Source: Aeromonas aquatica (GTDB lineage: Bacteria; Pseudomonadota; Gammaproteobacteria; Enterobacterales; Aeromonadaceae). Taken from it: 64,000 bases of DNA. This document shows positions 57,871 through 64,000 of the stretch, piece after piece. The notes below the pieces were generated by a model. The model was not told where the DNA came from. It saw only the letters and a program-made list of their open reading frames with translations, and did no database searches. Where the stretch lies: assembly GCF_000764655.1 (NCBI RefSeq), contig NZ_JRGL01000087.1:1-64000 (forward strand), written 5' to 3'. Each line of letters opens with the position of its first letter. Position 1 is the stretch's first letter. The position numbers and the translations under genes are program-made.

Positions 57871-59148
57871 ATGTCGTTAGAACCCGTAGATACTGCCAAA
57901 GCACGGCAACTATTGAACCAGAGTATGGCCTTGGTGCTCGCGGGAGGGCGGGGCAGCCGCCTGAAGCAGCTGACCGACAACCGTGCCAAGCCCGCCGTTC
58001 ATTTCGGCGGCAAGTTCCGCATCATCGATTTCGTGCTCTCCAACTGCATCAACTCCGGTATCCGTCGGGTGGGTGTGGTGACCCAGTACAAGTCCCACAG
58101 CCTGCTGCGCCACCTGCAATCGGGCTGGTCCTTCCTGCGCTATCAGATGAACGAGTTCATCGACCTGCTGCCCGCCCAGCAGCGAGTGGATGAGGTGCAC
58201 TGGTATCGCGGCACCGCCGACGCCATCTACCAGAACGTCGACATCATCCGCGACTACGGCCCGAAGTACATAGTGGTGCTGGCGGGGGATCACATCTACA
58301 AGATGGACTATGCCGCCATGCTGCTCGATCACGTGCGCCTCGGCGCCAGGGTGACGGTGGGCTGCATCGAGGTGCCGCGTGCGGAGGCCTCCGCCTTCGG
58401 GGTCATGGACATCGACGAGCAGCGCCAGATCCGCGCCTTCGTGGAGAAGCCAGCCAACCCGCCAGCCATGCCGGGTAACGAGGACGTCTCGCTGGCCTCC
58501 ATGGGGATCTACATCTTTGATGCGGAGTATCTGTATCAACTGCTGGAGGAGGACATCAACAACCAGGAGTCCAAGCACGACTTCGGCATGGATCTGATCC
58601 CCCGCATCGTCACCGAAGGCAAGGCCTTCGCCCACCCCTTCACCATGTCTTGTGTGGGTTCCAAGGAGGGGGTGAAACCCTACTGGCGCGACGTGGGTAC
58701 CCTGGATTCGTTCTGGGAGGCGAACATGGACTTGGCCTCAGTGGTGCCCGAGCTCGACATCTATGACGAGAACTGGCCCATCTGGACCAGCCAGAACATG
58801 GCGCCTCCCGCCAAGTTTGTGCAGGACCGCAACGGCCAGCACGGCATGACCATCAACTCCATGTTTGCGGGGGGCTCCATCGTCAGCGGCTCCTTCGTGC
58901 TGAATTCCGTGCTCTTTACCAATGTGCGGGTGCACTCCTTCTGCACCCTGGATCAGGCGATCATCTTCCCCGGGGTCGAGATCGGTGCCGGTTGCCGACT
59001 GCGCCGGGTGGTGGTGGACAAGGGCTGCAAGCTGCCCGATGGGCTGGTGGTGGGGGAGAACGCGGACGAGGACACCCGTCGTTTCTACCGCTCCGAGCAG
59101 GGCATCGTATTGGTGACCAAGGAGATGCTGGCCAAGCTGAAAGAATGA
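57871..59148 (+). CDS. glgC: Glucose-1-phosphate adenylyltransferase
   Basis: Protein of 425 residues that makes ADP-glucose for glycogen synthesis. [20 protein letters not shown] is the nucleotide and activator region, GTADAIYQN and DHIYKMDY the active-site blocks, FVEKP the substrate lysine block, and the C-terminal half is a left-handed beta-helix. The ATG at 57871 follows GAGGTGATT; a GTG six bases earlier is possible. The other glg genes are not beside it. Confidence 0.95.
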   Translation: MSLEPVDTAKARQLLNQSMALVLAGGRGSRLKQLTDNRAKPAVHFGGKFRIIDFVLSNCINSGIRRVGVVTQYKSHSLLRHLQSGWSFLRYQMNEFIDLLPAQQRVDEVHWYRGTADAIYQNVDIIRDYGPKYIVVLAGDHIYKMDYAAMLLDHVRLGARVTVGCIEVPRAEASAFGVMDIDEQRQIRAFVEKPANPPAMPGNEDVSLASMGIYIFDAEYLYQLLEEDINNQESKHDFGMDLIPRIVTEGKAFAHPFTMSCVGSKEGVKPYWRDVGTLDSFWEANMDLASVVPELDIYDENWPIWTSQNMAPPAKFVQDRNGQHGMTINSMFAGGSIVSGSFVLNSVLFTNVRVHSFCTLDQAIIFPGVEIGAGCRLRRVVVDKGCKLPDGLVVGENADEDTRRFYRSEQGIVLVTKEMLAKLKE

Positions 59149-59166
59149 TCGGCGATGATAAAAAAC

Positions 59167-59192
59167 AAGGGAGCCACGAGGGCTCCCTTTTT
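59167..59192. terminator. Terminator between glgC and the next convergent gene
   Basis: AAGGGAGCC/GGCTCCCTT stem (59167-59175 with 59181-59189), A run before and T run after, so usable from both sides. Confidence 0.85.
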
Positions 59193-59219
59193 CATGGGTC
59201 AGATGACCCGTTCGTTCAC

Positions 59220-61220
59220 TTATTTCTCACTTACGACGGCCTTGCCAGCCATCACCATGGCGGTGCCGTGCTTGCCACCGGCGGCGGTGACTTGCGGTAC
59301 GCCGTCTTCGTCGGTGTCATGGCCTGCGCCTTCGATGACGTTCTCACCGGAGTCGCCGATCCACTCGGCCATCTGCATGCCGCCGTTGACGGTGCCACGG
59401 AACCAGCTCACGTAACGCTGGGTCAGCTGCGCCAGTTCCAGCTCGGGGGCCTTCTCGGCGCCTTCGTTGCGCAGGTTCAGCATGGCGGAGCGCAGGGCGC
59501 CGGAGATGGCGGCCTGGGTCCAGGGGCTGTATTCACCCTGCTTGCCCGCGAGCCAGGTGCCGGCCTTGGGGTTGAAGAAGGCCTTGTCGGTGGCGATGAA
59601 CAGCTCGCGCGCCGCGCTGCGGTACTTGGCGTCCGAGGTGGCCAGGAAGGCGGCGGTCAAGCCACGGATGGCGGCGAACTGCGCCTCGATGGATTGACCC
59701 GCATCCGGCTGGCCACCCAGGGTCAGACCGTTATGGACCAGACCGTTCTTGCCCTTGAGCTGCGCCAGGATGAAGTCAGCCTGCTTGCGAACGAGCACCA
59801 GTGCCTGCTGGCCCTGGGCGGTCTTGAGGTTCAACTCGCCGTTGTCACCGGCGGCGTAGCCGACCGGCAGCGCATCCTGGGCGCGTTGGAAGATCTGCAG
59901 GGCGACCAGGGAATAAGCGGCGTCAAAGGTGGTGACGTGATTGCCCTGTTTGCCCGCCTGCCAGCTGTCCACCAGGGTACCGGCCTTGGCGTCGAAGTGC
60001 AGGGCGGCCAGGTTCTTGAAGGTCAGGTTGGAGAGGTTCTGGGCCAGGGAGAAGGCATCCTGGCCCGCGACCAGCTTGGCGGCATCGCTGCCCTGGTTGA
60101 CGGCCGGCGCGGCGGCGAAGGGGGCACCGTCAAACACGGCGTGGAAGGCCGGGTTCTGGTTGGTGTTGGCGCTGCGCTGATCGCTGAAGGCGTAGAACTC
60201 GGAGAGCGGCCACAGCAGCATCCAGGCGTCGCGCAGCTGGGCTGAGCCATCCACGACGGCCAGCTTGCCGATGGCACCGACGTCGTTCTTGCTGGTTTCG
60301 GTCACTTTCACCTGATGGGGGAAGTAGACCACGCCCTTGGCCGGATCGTATTGGGGGCTGATCCTGGCGCCGAGCTGCTTGCCGTCGAAGCCGAGCTGGC
60401 CCTGCAGTATGGCCAGCTTGTCGATGGACTGTTCGGTCAGCATCATGCCGTTGAAGCCGTCGGCCGCGGAGACGCCGAGCTTGTGCTTGCCGTCCTGATC
60501 CATGGTGGACGACGCGGCTTCCACCTCTTCATCGCTCTCGGCCACGTGCATGCCGCCGAGGAAGTCCTGGGACCACATCACTTCCTTGAGCAGGATGCCG
60601 CCCACGGCCGCCGGGTTCAGCAGGTTGTCACTGCCGCTCCAGCGCAGGGTCGTGTAGTCACGGAAGTAAGCGGGAACCTGGGTCTTGACGGATTTCTCGG
60701 TGCCCTTGGCGGTCTTGATGGTGAGCTGATCGCCGTTGACCGGGGTGGTGTTAACCCCTTGCGCAAACTCGGGATTGGCGGAGGCGTAGGGCAGGGAGAG
60801 GGGATACATGCCTTGTGGCACTTCATCGGCCGGGAAGCCGACCGCTTCGGCCATGGCCAGCACCCGCTTGCCGAGATCGGCCAGGGTGCCGCCACGGGCC
60901 AGATTCTGGGGTCCGTTCACCAGATGCGGGCCCATGCCTGACTGGTAGTTCAGGGCGTACATGGCTTCTTCGGAGTATTCATAGGATTCGATGCCGGCGG
61001 CGAAGTCGAACGGAGTCGGCTCATCGGCGCGATTGGCATCCAGCACGTCCAGATCCAGGCCGAGGGCCTCGGCCAGCGGCTCGCCGGAGAGCTCGAATTC
61101 GGTGTAGGCCAGCATGCTGGCGGCGGTATTGAAGGTCTTGTCCTCGACCTTGACGGCGGCGTGCGCGGCGCCGCCGATCAGTGCACAGGCGATCGCCTGC
61201 ACCAGTACGGTTTTTCTCAT
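59220..61220 (-). CDS. Large exported protein of unknown function, possibly iron-regulated
   Basis: Protein of 666 residues with a Sec signal peptide (MRKTVLVQAIACALIGGAAHA). I do not recognise the family. The C-terminal half has alternating helices around IRGLTAAFLATSDAKYRSAARELF and FNPKAGTWLAGKQGEYSPWTQAAISGALR, the look of an alpha/alpha toroid (six-hairpin glycosidase or YyaL-like fold); this is an inference from pattern. It has one Cys, in the leader, and Asp-rich patches (HDTDEDG). Start taken at 61220; the Met at 61235 is also possible. A Fur-like dyad lies 38 bases upstream. Confidence 0.75.
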   Translation of the reverse strand: MRKTVLVQAIACALIGGAAHAAVKVEDKTFNTAASMLAYTEFELSGEPLAEALGLDLDVLDANRADEPTPFDFAAGIESYEYSEEAMYALNYQSGMGPHLVNGPQNLARGGTLADLGKRVLAMAEAVGFPADEVPQGMYPLSLPYASANPEFAQGVNTTPVNGDQLTIKTAKGTEKSVKTQVPAYFRDYTTLRWSGSDNLLNPAAVGGILLKEVMWSQDFLGGMHVAESDEEVEAASSTMDQDGKHKLGVSAADGFNGMMLTEQSIDKLAILQGQLGFDGKQLGARISPQYDPAKGVVYFPHQVKVTETSKNDVGAIGKLAVVDGSAQLRDAWMLLWPLSEFYAFSDQRSANTNQNPAFHAVFDGAPFAAAPAVNQGSDAAKLVAGQDAFSLAQNLSNLTFKNLAALHFDAKAGTLVDSWQAGKQGNHVTTFDAAYSLVALQIFQRAQDALPVGYAAGDNGELNLKTAQGQQALVLVRKQADFILAQLKGKNGLVHNGLTLGGQPDAGQSIEAQFAAIRGLTAAFLATSDAKYRSAARELFIATDKAFFNPKAGTWLAGKQGEYSPWTQAAISGALRSAMLNLRNEGAEKAPELELAQLTQRYVSWFRGTVNGGMQMAEWIGDSGENVIEGAGHDTDEDGVPQVTAAGGKHGTAMVMAGKAVVSEK

Positions 61221-61257
61221 GTCCTTTTCACCCATATGTTTGATTTTATTATGACGC

Positions 61258-61278
61258 TTCTCAGAATCGAAATGAGAA
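61258..61278. promoter_or_regulatory. Possible Fur operator
   Basis: TTCTCA-N9-TGAGAA (61258-61263 with 61273-61278) inside AATGAGAATGG, resembling Fur boxes of the AATGAGAAT type. It would control the exported protein at 59220-61220. Confidence 0.4.
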
Positions 61279-61316
61279 TGGTGTGCATTATGGGGCAAAG
61301 GGGCAGGCTTGAGAAG

Positions 61317-61346
61317 AAAAAAGCCGCGCCTCGAGCGAGGCGCGGC
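61317..61346 (-). terminator. Terminator of the YceB-like gene
   Basis: On the minus strand GCCGCGCCTC/GAGGCGCGGC (61337-61346 with 61323-61332) followed by six T, 9 bases after the stop. Confidence 0.85.
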
Positions 61347-61354
61347 GATGAGCA

Positions 61355-61909
61355 TTACATCAGCTTGAAGGGGATGACCAGACGGCCCGGTTCCACCTTG
61401 AGGGCCTCGACCTTCTCCTTGATCCTGGCCTCGTTCTTGCGGCTGCCATCCAGACGGTAGACCGGGGTCTGGGAGAGGAACAGGGAGAGGGACTGGTTGA
61501 AGGTGGGCAGCAGCGGGGTGAGGGCGGCCCCCACGTCGGCCGGCTCCGTCTTGACCGAGATGAGCTCAAGATCGCGCAGGTAGATGGCGCCTTGCTCGGC
61601 CACATAGTCCGGGCGGGCACTCAAGGAGAGGCGGATCTTCATTTGCTGACTGCCGAGGGGGCTCGCCACCTGCAGATCGCCAGCTGCATCCAGCTCGACC
61701 CGGTCGGCGCGGCTACGACCTATGCGGCTCTGCAGATCGTCGAGCCGGATCTTGCTCGACATGATGCCGGGGATCCCTATCTCTTTCTCGAAGGCGACCC
61801 TGTCTTTGAGGTACTGGTTTATCTCGCTCTCGCTGACGTTGTATTGGGTAAGGGAGGAGCAGGCTGCCAGCAGCAGGCTGAGGGGAAGCAGAAGCAGGTA
61901 TTTTAACAT
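61355..61909 (-). CDS. YceB-like lipoprotein (DUF1439)
   Basis: Protein of 184 residues (E. coli YceB 186). Lipoprotein leader MLKYLLLLPLSLLLAACSS with the lipobox LLAAC. YNVSESEINQYLKDRVAFEKEIG is typical of the DUF1439 family of small outer-membrane lipoproteins of unknown role. Start at 61909 gives a clean leader; the longer frame does not. Confidence 0.87.
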   Translation of the reverse strand: MLKYLLLLPLSLLLAACSSLTQYNVSESEINQYLKDRVAFEKEIGIPGIMSSKIRLDDLQSRIGRSRADRVELDAAGDLQVASPLGSQQMKIRLSLSARPDYVAEQGAIYLRDLELISVKTEPADVGAALTPLLPTFNQSLSLFLSQTPVYRLDGSRKNEARIKEKVEALKVEPGRLVIPFKLM

Positions 61910-62190
61910 GGAGGGTTCCATCTCGACGGGTGACAACAGGATATGGCGCCATCTTAGGGGCAAAGCGGCGTTGCCGCCAGCTCAGGCCCTTTTATCCCGT
62001 TTCTGTCGCATCCCCCATATGGGGATGGCAATTTGTGTTCATTCGAGTAGCACTTCAGGCCCCGGTCACGCCAGGCCAGTGCTGGCCTCATCCCTCCTAT
62101 ATCCACAGATAAGCTCCAGTTTTTGCGCCAAAAAATCCCCTTGACCGGGCTCTTTCGACCCGCGTATTTTACCGCCGCTCAAAAGCAATT

Positions 62191-62209
62191 GATAACGATT
62201 ATCATTATG
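62191..62209. promoter_or_regulatory. Fur box of the siderophore operon
   Basis: GATAACGATTATCATTATG matches 17 of 19 consensus positions, 22 bases before entC. Repression under iron sufficiency is expected. Confidence 0.9.
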
Positions 62210-62230
62210 AATCATCTTTGAGGGTCTAGC

Positions 62231-63394
62231 GTGAATACTCTTGTAATGGAAGATGGTGTCCCTGCCGAGGCCGGATCCCCGCCTGATTTCTTGTTTACCT
62301 CGGGCCAGGGCTGCCTTCGTGCCTATGATTTGGGCCAGCCCATCAGCACCCCGGCCAGCGAATGGCCCCTGCTGGAGCGGCAGATAGTCCAGGCCCTGGC
62401 GGTGGCGCAGGCCCAAGGCCAGGCCAATCCCCTGCTGGTCGGTGCCTTCGCCTTTGACCCTGCCGAAGCCTCCTGCCTCTATGTGCCCGACCGCTACGAG
62501 CGGGGAGAGCGAGTCCCCCCCCAGGCGAGTACCCCCGACACCAATCGGGTGATCTCGGTCAACAGCACGCCCGCCGCTGCCGAATTCAAGGCCTCGGTGA
62601 GCTCGGCCCTCGATGCCTTCGCGAAGGGCAGCCTCGCCAAGGTGGTGTTGTCGCGCAAACTCAAGCTGCACCTGAGCAAAGCCGCCGATCCCGAGCAGGT
62701 GCTTGCCCGCTTGATGATCCAGAACCCCAACGCCTTCCACTTCTCCTTGCCGCTCGGGCAGGGCCGTCGCCTGCTCGGTGCCAGCCCCGAATTGCTGCTG
62801 CGAGTCAATGAAGGCGCCGTCTTCACCCATCCGCTGGCGGGCTCGGCCAAGCGGGGCGGCGAGCCGCAACAGGATGAGGCGGTGGCGCGCAAGCTGCTGG
62901 CGTCCCACAAGGATCAGCATGAACACCGCCTGGTGATCGACGAGATCCGCCGGGTGCTGACTCCCCACTGCCGCGAGCTGGCGATCCCCTCGAGCCCGAC
63001 CCTGATGAGCACGGACACCCTCTGGCATCTGGGCACGCCCATCGCAGGCCAGCTGCACGGCAGCGACGCCTCAGTGCTCTCTCTTGCCTGCCAGCTGCAT
63101 CCGACCCCGGCCCTGTGCGGTTACCCCACGGATCTGGCGCGCCAGTTCATTCGTGAGCAGGAGCCCTTCCGGCGCGCCCTGTTCAGCGGCATCGTCGGTT
63201 GGTGCGACAGTCAGGGCAATGGCGAGTGGGCCGTGGTGATCCGCTGCGGCGTGCTGGATGGTCATCACGTGGAGTTGTTTGCCGGCGCCGGCATAGTCGC
63301 GGGTTCGGATCCCGCCATGGAGTGGGCCGAAACCGGCACCAAGCTCGGCACCATGCTAAAAGCGCTGGGCCTGGATCTGGAGGTGGCCCTATGA
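62231..63394 (+). CDS. entC: Isochorismate synthase of catechol siderophore (amonabactin-type) synthesis
   Basis: Protein of 387 residues of the MenF/EntC/DhbC family that turns chorismate into isochorismate for 2,3-dihydroxybenzoate. Blocks: KVVLSRKLKL (catalytic Lys), FTHPLAGSAKRG, DEIRRVLTPHC, LHPTPALCGYP and GIVGWCD. In Aeromonas this gene heads the amonabactin operon, where it has been called amoC or, earlier, amoA. The start follows GAGGG. The stop overlaps the next gene by ATGA. Confidence 0.93.
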   Translation: MNTLVMEDGVPAEAGSPPDFLFTSGQGCLRAYDLGQPISTPASEWPLLERQIVQALAVAQAQGQANPLLVGAFAFDPAEASCLYVPDRYERGERVPPQASTPDTNRVISVNSTPAAAEFKASVSSALDAFAKGSLAKVVLSRKLKLHLSKAADPEQVLARLMIQNPNAFHFSLPLGQGRRLLGASPELLLRVNEGAVFTHPLAGSAKRGGEPQQDEAVARKLLASHKDQHEHRLVIDEIRRVLTPHCRELAIPSSPTLMSTDTLWHLGTPIAGQLHGSDASVLSLACQLHPTPALCGYPTDLARQFIREQEPFRRALFSGIVGWCDSQGNGEWAVVIRCGVLDGHHVELFAGAGIVAGSDPAMEWAETGTKLGTMLKALGLDLEVAL

Positions 63395-64000
63395 GCGAGT
63401 CCAATCACTTCCTGCCCTACACCCGCTGGCCGACCGAGCTGGCCGAATCGTACCGTGCCAAGGGCTATTGGCGCGGCGAGCCGCTGACCGCCATGCTGGC
63501 GCGTCAGTGCGAGGTGACGCCTGATGCGGTCGCCATCCTCTGCGGAGAGCGCAGCATCAGCTATCGCGAGCTCGATGAAGGCGCGACCCGGTTGGCCGAG
63601 AGGCTGGCCCGCCATGGCTTCAGGGTCGGCGACACCGCCCTGGTGCAACTGCCCAACGTTGCCGAGTTCTACCTGGTGTTCTTCGCCCTGCTCAAAGTCG
63701 GCATAGCGCCGGTCAACGCGCTCTTTAGCCACAACCGGCTGGAGCTTACCGCCTATGCCGAGCAGATAGCCCCCCGGCTCTTTATCGGCTCCACCGCGCA
63801 TCCGCTCTTCGCCGGCGTGGATCGTGGCGCCGAGCTGCTGGCAGGGATAGGCGCCGAGCTGGTGCTGCTCGATGGCGAGAGCGCAGAGCTGGGCCTGGCC
63901 CACTGGTTGGCGGCACGGGATGACATGGGGTTGGCGCCCCTGAGTTATGGCCCTAGCCCGGCGGACGAGGTGGCCTTCTTCCAGCTCTCCGGCGGCAGCA
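63391..64000 (+). CDS. entE: 2,3-dihydroxybenzoate-AMP ligase, N-terminal part
   Basis: Frame open from the ATG at 63391 to the window end, 203 residues visible. It starts MSESNHFLPYTRWPTELAES and reaches VAFFQLSGGS, the beginning of the adenylation-domain P-loop-like motif, so about the first third of a protein usually about 540 long. It activates 2,3-dihydroxybenzoate and loads it on the carrier protein. The tight overlap with entC shows one operon; the amonabactin name is amoE. Confidence 0.92.
   Translation, partial: MSESNHFLPYTRWPTELAESYRAKGYWRGEPLTAMLARQCEVTPDAVAILCGERSISYRELDEGATRLAERLARHGFRVGDTALVQLPNVAEFYLVFFALLKVGIAPVNALFSHNRLELTAYAEQIAPRLFIGSTAHPLFAGVDRGAELLAGIGAELVLLDGESAELGLAHWLAARDDMGLAPLSYGPSPADEVAFFQLSGGS

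Noticed and set aside
59220-61355. The 711-residue version of the exported protein
   Set aside because: The first 45 residues have no leader features, whereas the Met at 61220 starts a clean signal peptide.

Overview
The window looks like the chromosome of an Aeromonas of the hydrophila/dhakensis kind. This is inferred from gene content, not from a database search. The core genes are about 60% GC. Housekeeping order on the right is recR-htpG-adk-hemH-(MAPEG)-gsk, close to the E. coli dnaX-ybaB-recR-htpG-adk-hemH-gsk block. The right edge carries a catechol siderophore operon (entC, entE) behind a near-consensus Fur box, as in amonabactin producers. The left edge holds a VgrG with a two-enzyme peptidoglycan-degrading effector like the TseP described from Aeromonas dhakensis.

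Layout. (1) 1-4.0 kb: end of vgrG, a T6SS effector with its immunity gene, and a broken periplasmic-protein gene; the half encoding the lysozyme domain and everything after it is AT-rich. (2) 4.5-46.3 kb: one continuous hydrogen, formate, nickel and selenium locus. It contains hybOABCDE (uptake hydrogenase 2) behind an FNR-type promoter, nikABCDE (nickel import), then on the minus strand selA-selB-hypF-hypC-hypD-hypE-hypA-hypB with the tRNA-Sec gene just upstream of selA, then hycBCDEFGHI (hydrogenase 3 of formate hydrogenlyase) behind a sigma54 promoter, kup, a small AT-rich insert with two unknown genes, and on the plus strand hydN, fdhF (a selenoprotein with in-frame TGA), a small membrane protein, fhlA and fdhD. 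(3) 46.4-53.2 kb: recR, htpG (heat-shock promoter), adk, hemH, a MAPEG protein and gsk. (4) 53.3-62 kb: a chemoreceptor, a DUF2750 protein, an unknown protein, a degenerate GGDEF-EAL protein, glgC, a large exported protein of unknown function and a YceB-like lipoprotein. (5) 62.2 kb to the end: entC and the start of entE.

How it works together: FdhF (selenocysteine inserted by SelA/SelB/tRNA-Sec) oxidises formate, HydN and HycB pass electrons on, and the membrane-bound Hyc complex makes H2. HybOABC can take H2 back up. NikABCDE and HypA-F supply and build the NiFe(CN)2CO site, HybD and HycI trim the two large subunits, FhlA with sigma54 switches the formate-dependent part on, and FdhD is the sulfurtransferase for formate dehydrogenase. 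selD and the molybdenum cofactor genes are not in the window.

The most unusual signal is in gene junctions. Between nikD and nikE there are three head-to-tail 101-bp repeats, and between hypD and hypE two 89-bp repeats. In both places every copy is an intact mini-ORF (30-33 codons) that ends in a stop overlapping the next start codon, so the upstream gene, the mini-ORFs and the downstream gene form a ladder of translationally coupled frames. A decayed duplication of the same sort lies between nikC and nikD. I know of no description of this arrangement.
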